DNA of 50,631 bases, from positions 1-50,631 of the IMG/VR virus record IMGVR_UViG_3300030104_000936; one strand, written 5' to 3'. This document shows positions 44,264-50,631 of this stretch, piece by piece. The stretch's first letter is position 1; every line of letters starts with the position of its first letter. The position numbers were made by a program, and so were the translations under genes. Source of the stretch: a virus. Under the pieces are notes generated by a model that was not told the DNA's origin, made no database searches, and was given only the letters and a program-made list of their open reading frames with translations.

Positions 44264-47200
44264 TTACTCAAGACCTAACGCTTTTCTTTGCGTTATATTT
44301 TTCTGTATATTTAATCCGCTTTGATTAGCAATTCGTATATCATTATACACTGCTTCTAATGCTGACTCAACTAGTCTTTCTAAGTCTGGGAAAATCATAT
44401 TCTCTATATCTTGTTTAGCATTCCATGCAAATAAATCTCTAGTCAATTCATTTAATCTTATCTGACCTTTAGCTGATAAACTATTATCACCTATCTTGGC
44501 ACCAATAAATATATCTCTGTATGCATTTGTAATTTGTGCATTAACTTTTTTTCTTTTATTACTATTACGAGTTTGATTTAATCTCTCTTGATATAAAGCT
44601 TCACGTGATCTCTTTGCTCTAGCGGAACCAAAGCCCATAGCTTGGTATACACTTTCCATAACACTTGCATCATCTACTAATACACTACCATAGTTTGTCT
44701 CAACAAATCCTTTACCCAATGATTGATCATACGCTTTATATAAATTACGTACAAATAAAGGTGACGATTTAAATGCGACATCAACTAAGGATTCTCCTTC
44801 ACGTATAGCTTGACTACCTTCTCTTATTGCTGTCATGAATACAGAGCCAGGTGCCCCCGCAAAATCTGCTGGGTTACCGCCCGGGGTTAAACCTAACAGA
44901 CCTGCTATTGCACGTATCTGTTGTGAACCTGGTACATTGCCTAAAGATATACGACGTTGTACATCTATATTTAAACTAGCTTCTATTAAACCATTCTCCA
45001 TTGCATTAATTAATCCTGCACCAAATCCTGCTTCATATAACATTTCCCTCATAGCTGCACGCATATCAGTTTTTAATCCTGTTCCAACTATAGGTGCTTT
45101 TTCAATCACCCAGTTAGCTAACTCTTCTGCATCATCTGATCCTGGTAATCCAAAGATACCACCTGTCATTACAAGCATGACCATGATCTTAGCAAATGCT
45201 TTTCTTCCTGCAGCTTTTTGTTCTGGTGTACTACCTTTAGTCAGTAGCCTGTTCATCAAGGCAAACATCTGTCCAATATATGTTTGGAATAAAGCAGGGA
45301 TAGCCATTATACCTCTCATAATTTGTGGTCTATTCATCTTACCATACACACCAAACGTATCATCAATCATAGTACGTGCGACAATTTCTGGTGTTAATAC
45401 TCCACCATTATCATTAATCATTCCTTGTACTATCTGATCACCTTCAAACATTCTATAAAATCTATCACGAACTTCTGGATCTTGTGCTATTCTGTATGAT
45501 GCCATGTATGCAGTCAATCTAGATATAGCTTCCATTGTATTGAAAGGTCCACCAATAACCATAGTTTCAAAGTTACGTAATGCAGTCTTTTCATCTAGAG
45601 TAGTTGTACCTGGATCTTGTCCTGTTTCTTGTAGTGCTTGGCCTTGTTTAATGTAATGAGGCATGTCATTTAGTATAGCTTGCTTCACATCTTCAGGAGT
45701 TTTATTCCAATCAATGAAGACATCGCCGTATTCATTCTCTGTAAATGACAACATAGCTGTAGCATCTGCCAATGCTTTAGTTAATTGTGTACCTGCTTGA
45801 GTTACACTACTAAACTGTGACAGTATAGGTCCTGTGAATTGTACTGCTGAGAATATTTGTAGAGCAGCAGATGATAAGTTACCACCTAAGTACCACCAGA
45901 ATCCTAGTCTTCTTATCTGTGCAAACTCTTGATGAGGATCATTGCTGTAGTTCCACCACTTATCTAAAGCAATACCCATTTGTTTGTCATTACTTTCTTT
46001 TACATACTCTTCTAAAACTTTTTTCTTTTCTTCAGCCTCGTTCATAAATCTACTACGTGATGCATACCTTGCACCCATGTAACCAAACTGATTAGCTGCT
46101 CTAGCAAAATCAGGACTATATCCTGGTACACCACCTACTCTTTGTCTTGGTACAAAGAACTGGTCAAAGTCTGCAATGTTTTTATTATTTTTAATTAAAT
46201 CATTTAACTCACCTTCAACCGCTTTAAATATTTCTGCTTTAGGATCACTCAAATATTGTGCTACATCTACTATAGTAATAGCACCTTGCCTTAATTGTTC
46301 TTTTAATTTATCCTCATTTAATTCCATAACAGGTCGTACTTCTACACCTACATCTTCTCTGTATTGACTAGTAAATCTTGCTCTAGCTTCGTCCGCTTCT
46401 CTTTTAGTTTCGTAATGCTGACGACGTAACAAGTACTTAGGGTTTAAAGTTACATACTTACCTTTATATTTAAATGCCCCCTGATCTGTAGCTTCAGCTT
46501 TATTATATTGCTCTTGATTTTTATCTATGATAGTTATAACAAACTTACCGTATCTCATAAGAGGTACATAGTCTGCTCGTTTAAAATCTTCAAACTTTTT
46601 AAGTTGTGCCGCTAGTTTAATTAAACCTACTTGTGCTCTATCTGTTACCACCATGTTCTCATCTACACCTAATAAACTTTGTATGTCTAATATCTCTGTT
46701 GGTGTTAATGCAGATCTATCTATAAATTCTGCATCAGTATTTTCTACTAATCTTCTTAACCCTTTTACTAATTGTATTACTTCACCATACTCCATGTTCT
46801 CAATCATTTCATTAGTCATGTCAGGTGGGAAGTTAGGTACATATACTTCTGATATTGCTCTGCCTTTATGTGCATTTAATTTTTCAATAGCAGATTTTAT
46901 TTGTTCTACATAACCACCAGCTATCATACCTCTTACTTGTTCTTTAGCCATGTACATCATAGCTCTTTGGTAATCCATATAAGCTTGAGCAGCATCACCT
47001 TCTAATATAATAACTTCGCCTGGAGATATCTCTAATCCTTCAGGACTATTTTCAGGGCTAGCATCCATAGGTGCGCGGAAAATTATTCTGCCTTCTGTAT
47101 CCATTGTAAATCTTTGATCAGGATAATAAGTAGAGATAGCTTGCGCTCTATATATAAGTTCACGAAGTACATCATCTTGAATTATTCTATTATAATTATT

Positions 47201-50200
47201 TAATATACGTTGGTAGTTAGCTTGTATTCTTTTAGCTTTTATAGTCATGTCTTCTACTACACGCCATACTCTTTCAAAGAATGCATTGTCTTTAGCCCAC
47301 TCTCTAATAAAACCAGCAATCCTACTAAACTTACTAAGTTTATTTGGTGTAAGAGTTGTAGTATCTTTATCATAAAGCTTAACTTCTTCATTCATAGCCT
47401 TGCCCATCTTAGCATTAAGGGCACGTCTTTGTTGCCTGTTCATAGGCTTGTACCTATCAACTGGTTTTTCACCAGGTACAGGTTGCCATTGATTCATAGC
47501 CATCATGTTCGGTTGACGTATACCATACGTCCCGTCATTGAATACAGATTTAAATTGCTCTGGTTTAAAAGCTACATAAGAATCTACTGGTGGTTCTTTT
47601 AAAAATATTTCCATCTCAGTTTCTGTAAGTTCTTGGCTAGGATCGATAACTCCTGTTGCTCGATTAGCCATCATAGCTACTGCTTTTTTATAGATAGCTT
47701 TATGTTTATACTCACCTTCATTTAAATACACAAGACCATCATAACCTTTGCTTTGAATTAACTTAGTTATATTATCAAACTCCCCAACAACAAATCCATT
47801 TTCTTGTAGGTTTTTTAATATAGCAGGACTAAGCTCAGCTTTGGCATCATTAATAAGTTTTAGTTCCCTATTAAATTCTCTTTGAGTAATGATATCTTTT
47901 CTAAGTAAAAAGTTTAAAACTGTTTCAGGATCCCATGTTCCAAAGTCATCTATACGTAAAGGATTTTTTATATTTAAGAATCCTTTAAATGTATAATATT
48001 CAGAAGGATATGCTTCTTTGTTTGCAATGTAAGTATCAATTGTTAATTGATCAGGTGTAAAGTGAAAACCAAAATCTCTAGTTCTATCTTTATCAAATAT
48101 TGTAAATGGCACGTTCATGCTAGTATCCCTAGTATCTGGTGTTGTGTGCATTACAATCAAGGGGGCACCTTTTGTGTCAACGATTGCACTAGGTCTGCCT
48201 CCACTATTAAACCATTTAAAGAATTGTTTAACATTAGTTATAGTTGGTTGCTTTGTAAATAAGCTACGAGTTCTTGGAACGAATCCTCTTAATTCTGTAC
48301 CACTGTATGGATTAGTAACTATAATACTTGTTGCATTATCCCCCGTTAAATATACGTCGGTTGTACGTTGCATGCTTTCGTAACGTGCCCCCACTAATCC
48401 CAAATCTATTGCGTTAAATATATTAGCAGCTGTATCAAATCTGTTACCTGTTAATGCATTACCTAATGCTATTAAGTATTGTTTAAGTCTATTAAATGCT
48501 TTAGCGATTGGCCCACCAGTTTGGTATCTGCCTGTCATGTATTCAGCAAAGGCATCAGAGATAGCTTCTTCTATTTGTGTAGCTCTATCTAATTCTGGAT
48601 GACGCTCTGCTATTTTATATTGTTTAATCCATCTATCTTTTGCAGCTTCTTCTAAAGCTAAGTATTCATTCTTTGTAAAGAATCCTTCTGTTCTAAGTAA
48701 GTGCATAACCTCATGGTGTAACACGTAGTTAAGAGAATCATTTCTATTTAAGTTAGGTCTAAGTTGTGGCACTGCATTGTATGCTACCTGTACACCTCTC
48801 TCGCCCAAGATAAATTTACCAGCTAATGCTTGACCATCTTCTTCTATCCAAGGTAGTAAATCTATTTTAACATCTAAGTTCATACCAGATATAATCTGCT
48901 TCATAGTCTCTAAAACTTTAGGAGCATTTTCTGCAAAGTCATCTTGTAGTCTAGGTTCACCTGCATTCTTAGCCCATAGTTCATACTTACGTATATATGA
49001 TGTAGGTTCAGAGAAAGAAAAGTTTCTTGTTTTCTTTTCAATTCTTTTTAATCTTGCATCTCTTGTAGTTAACGTACCCCATTCTGTAGATAGCACAGGT
49101 TCTTCATTAAATGTCATTAACAATTCATTTAATCTTACACGTCCTTTATCTATATTAGATACATGAGTTTCATATATTGCTATTTCCTCAGGGTCAGTTA
49201 ATCTTTGTATTTCTTCTAACGCTACACGTCTAGCTACAGGACTGTACGTACCTACAATCTTGCCATTGTGCATAATGACATGAGCTTTTCTTTTAATTCT
49301 ATCAATTTGTCTTTGAGTAGCGTTAACTTTAGTCATATCACCTGATACTAAGTAAGCTGATTTTTCTCTTTTTAATTGTGCTAATTGTTTACGTTCTAAT
49401 CCTGTTATCCAAGACCATCCTTTTGGATCAAGTAAATGTAATAACTCTCTTATTTGTCTAACTCTATCACCTACTGGTGTGTCAAAGATACCTTCACCTA
49501 ATTGAGATTGTCTTTCTTCAGGTGTTAAAGGTTCAATAATATTTTCACCTGTTATTATTTTTTCTTTACGTTCTCTTATACCTTTTGTTTCAGTTTCAAA
49601 TCTAACTTTATCATTTAGTATTTGTTCTAATCTTCTGCGTCCTCTAGTTAATTTACTATTACCGATAACTGTAGTATCATCTACTAAGTCTTGTATATAT
49701 GACTGACCAAATTCTCCATTGTATCCTAGTTCATTTAATTCATTTCGCTCATCTTCTGTTAACTGATTACCTTCATTCTCTACATATTCTTGTAGTGTAT
49801 TATATCTTTGTTGTTGCCAACCTTCATTCTCAAAAGCATCTTTTAAATCTTCATCTGCTATAGCATCATACTTACTGTAAAATCCATCGACAGTTCCTAT
49901 TGCTTCTTCTTTAGGTAACTCTGCTCCATTTTCCCAGTCACCATCTTCATAGAACATAGCAAATCTAGGTTGTCTAACTCTATGATTCTCATCCCATATA
50001 GTATATAAAGTTTCTTGATTTCTTTGTTCTTCTCTTTGATTTATTAATGTAGCTGTATTGTCGGCTACCCATTCTTCTTTTTCTTGAGCTAAGTATTCAT
50101 CAACTGCTTTATCAGTATCAGTAGCTACGTATCCTTTTTGTTTCCAAGATTTTTTATTTTTTGACCATGACTCTTGAACTTCTTTAGCATCTAAGTTTAC

Positions 50201-50631
50201 ATCTTGTGATTCTTCTTGATCATAATTAAATCCTGCACTGTTATTAAACTTGTTATTATTAATAGTACCATTATCTAATCTTAGTATAGAGTTTTTTCTA
50301 CCCGCTGGTACAAATACATCTGCTTTACCACTAGTACCTTCAAGTAAAATAAATTCTTCATTACCTATTTTAGTATCACCTATTACAGTATAGATAGGCG
50401 TTGGATTATTAGTAGGATCACCTTGATCAAAACTTTCGTTACTTGGTTGTTGAGTTGGGCCAGCTATTATTTCTGAAACAGGAGCACCTGTTAATGTTAC
50501 TGTATCTCCTACTACAAAATCATCATATAAACTTTCGTTGTTTCTTATGTCACTATTAACAATTGGTACTATAACACGTTCACCACCAGCATCTATAGTT
50601 ATATCTACGCTAGGTCCTACTCTTAATGCTT
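44264..50631 (-). CDS. Giant polyvalent protein, 5'-truncated: metallopeptidase plus ADP-ribosyltransferase-like
   Basis: The frame is open from position 50629 to the stop at 44264, so at least 2121 residues are visible and the N-terminus lies outside; the Met codon at 49957 is internal. A HExxH zinc-protease motif (HEVMH, 48701-48715) follows a helical region. Farther on, about 47510-48190, IVMHTTPDTRD, YTFKGFLNIKNPLRI, GYDGLVYLNEGE and SYVAFKPEQFKSVF match ADP-ribosyltransferases of polyvalent phage proteins. The C-terminal third has long helices and two hydrophobic stretches (about 45820-45920 and 45150-45200). Such proteins are thought to be packaged and injected with phage DNA to modify host targets; it may also serve as an internal virion protein. 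Confidence 0.75.
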   Translation of the reverse strand, partial: ALRVGPSVDITIDAGGERVIVPIVNSDIRNNESLYDDFVVGDTVTLTGAPVSEIIAGPTQQPSNESFDQGDPTNNPTPIYTVIGDTKIGNEEFILLEGTSGKADVFVPAGRKNSILRLDNGTINNNKFNNSAGFNYDQEESQDVNLDAKEVQESWSKNKKSWKQKGYVATDTDKAVDEYLAQEKEEWVADNTATLINQREEQRNQETLYTIWDENHRVRQPRFAMFYEDGDWENGAELPKEEAIGTVDGFYSKYDAIADEDLKDAFENEGWQQQRYNTLQEYVENEGNQLTEDERNELNELGYNGEFGQSYIQDLVDDTTVIGNSKLTRGRRRLEQILNDKVRFETETKGIRERKEKIITGENIIEPLTPEERQSQLGEGIFDTPVGDRVRQIRELLHLLDPKGWSWITGLERKQLAQLKREKSAYLVSGDMTKVNATQRQIDRIKRKAHVIMHNGKIVGTYSPVARRVALEEIQRLTDPEEIAIYETHVSNIDKGRVRLNELLMTFNEEPVLSTEWGTLTTRDARLKRIEKKTRNFSFSEPTSYIRKYELWAKNAGEPRLQDDFAENAPKVLETMKQIISGMNLDVKIDLLPWIEEDGQALAGKFILGERGVQVAYNAVPQLRPNLNRNDSLNYVLHHEVMHLLRTEGFFTKNEYLALEEAAKDRWIKQYKIAERHPELDRATQIEEAISDAFAEYMTGRYQTGGPIAKAFNRLKQYLIALGNALTGNRFDTAANIFNAIDLGLVGARYESMQRTTDVYLTGDNATSIIVTNPYSGTELRGFVPRTRSLFTKQPTITNVKQFFKWFNSGGRPSAIVDTKGAPLIVMHTTPDTRDTSMNVPFTIFDKDRTRDFGFHFTPDQLTIDTYIANKEAYPSEYYTFKGFLNIKNPLRIDDFGTWDPETVLNFLLRKDIITQREFNRELKLINDAKAELSPAILKNLQENGFVVGEFDNITKLIQSKGYDGLVYLNEGEYKHKAIYKKAVAMMANRATGVIDPSQELTETEMEIFLKEPPVDSYVAFKPEQFKSVFNDGTYGIRQPNMMAMNQWQPVPGEKPVDRYKPMNRQQRRALNAKMGKAMNEEVKLYDKDTTTLTPNKLSKFSRIAGFIREWAKDNAFFERVWRVVEDMTIKAKRIQANYQRILNNYNRIIQDDVLRELIYRAQAISTYYPDQRFTMDTEGRIIFRAPMDASPENSPEGLEISPGEVIILEGDAAQAYMDYQRAMMYMAKEQVRGMIAGGYVEQIKSAIEKLNAHKGRAISEVYVPNFPPDMTNEMIENMEYGEVIQLVKGLRRLVENTDAEFIDRSALTPTEILDIQSLLGVDENMVVTDRAQVGLIKLAAQLKKFEDFKRADYVPLMRYGKFVITIIDKNQEQYNKAEATDQGAFKYKGKYVTLNPKYLLRRQHYETKREADEARARFTSQYREDVGVEVRPVMELNEDKLKEQLRQGAITIVDVAQYLSDPKAEIFKAVEGELNDLIKNNKNIADFDQFFVPRQRVGGVPGYSPDFARAANQFGYMGARYASRSRFMNEAEEKKKVLEEYVKESNDKQMGIALDKWWNYSNDPHQEFAQIRRLGFWWYLGGNLSSAALQIFSAVQFTGPILSQFSSVTQAGTQLTKALADATAMLSFTENEYGDVFIDWNKTPEDVKQAILNDMPHYIKQGQALQETGQDPGTTTLDEKTALRNFETMVIGGPFNTMEAISRLTAYMASYRIAQDPEVRDRFYRMFEGDQIVQGMINDNGGVLTPEIVARTMIDDTFGVYGKMNRPQIMRGIMAIPALFQTYIGQMFALMNRLLTKGSTPEQKAAGRKAFAKIMVMLVMTGGIFGLPGSDDAEELANWVIEKAPIVGTGLKTDMRAAMREMLYEAGFGAGLINAMENGLIEASLNIDVQRRISLGNVPGSQQIRAIAGLLGLTPGGNPADFAGAPGSVFMTAIREGSQAIREGESLVDVAFKSSPLFVRNLYKAYDQSLGKGFVETNYGSVLVDDASVMESVYQAMGFGSARAKRSREALYQERLNQTRNSNKRKKVNAQITNAYRDIFIGAKIGDNSLSAKGQIRLNELTRDLFAWNAKQDIENMIFPDLERLVESALEAVYNDIRIANQSGLNIQKNITQRKALGLE

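Noticed and set aside
44835-48383. Plus-strand frames of 63-200 aa opposite the giant gene
   Set aside because: They are antisense shadows of the long coding frame, with low-complexity content and no ribosome sites.
1-50631. Window as a complete circular genome
   Set aside because: Joining 50631 to 1 does not continue the giant gene in frame with the first partial gene; the joined frame meets a stop after a few codons. The window is probably a fragment with sequence missing between the ends.
1-50631. CRISPR arrays, insertion sequences, integrase or attachment sites
   Set aside because: No spaced direct-repeat array, transposase or recombinase motif was found on reading the sequence and its frames.

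Overview
The window is a fragment of a lytic tailed-phage genome (class Caudoviricetes). It is AT-rich and almost gap-free. It carries a full virion set: small and large terminase, portal, scaffold, major capsid, tail adaptors and fibres. There is also a phage-type replication set with a family-A DNA polymerase, a DUF3987-type helicase/primase candidate, a RecA-like ATPase, nucleases and class I ribonucleotide reductase. GroES, Hsp20, many tiny Lys-rich proteins and the fibre style are typical of marine phages of alphaproteobacteria. No tape-measure gene is visible, the portal is large (799 aa) and there is a giant internal-type protein, so a short-tailed (podovirus) particle is most likely. 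A relationship to HMO-2011-like or pelagiphage groups is a guess. No integrase, tRNA, CRISPR array or phage RNA polymerase was seen.

Layout. Positions 1-21099 (minus strand, read right to left) form the late arm: small terminase, small basic proteins, large terminase, portal, a run of tiny basic proteins, Hsp20, GroES, scaffold, capsid, tail adaptors and an array of tail fibres cut off at position 1. Positions 21118-21640 are a divergent control region with a minus-strand promoter inside an 11-bp inverted repeat, a cluster of GC-rich hairpins, and two tandem perfect DnaA boxes next to AT-rich DNA. This is a likely replication origin. Positions 21640-44263 (plus strand) form the early/middle arm: small unknown genes, an amidoligase plus class II glutamine amidotransferase and, further on, a gamma-glutamylcyclotransferase-like gene. 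Then come recombination and replication genes, nrdA, a cytosine methyltransferase with a second gene nested in another frame, nrdB, an HTH-phosphoesterase, and a lysis-like cassette ending in a holin candidate. Positions 44264-50631 (minus strand) hold most of a giant polyvalent protein gene (more than 2121 aa, N-terminus outside the window) with a zinc metallopeptidase motif and a likely ADP-ribosyltransferase domain. It meets the plus arm tail to tail with no gap.

Expression. Genes are tightly coupled by ATGA and TAATG overlaps. Eleven sigma70-like promoters (TTGACA-type -35, 16-17 bp spacer, TATACT-type -10) can be read by eye. Several lie inside upstream genes, for example ahead of portal, hsp20 and the tail genes. 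With no phage RNA polymerase in view, host RNA polymerase probably transcribes both arms.

Most notable: the amidoligase/GATase/GGCT set, which predicts an undescribed amide or peptide modification; the gene nested in the methyltransferase; a DNA polymerase split inside its exonuclease domain and joined to a uracil-DNA-glycosylase-like domain; the DnaA-box origin; and a heptamer, GGGGGCA, found 31 times on the two strands where about one or two copies would be expected.
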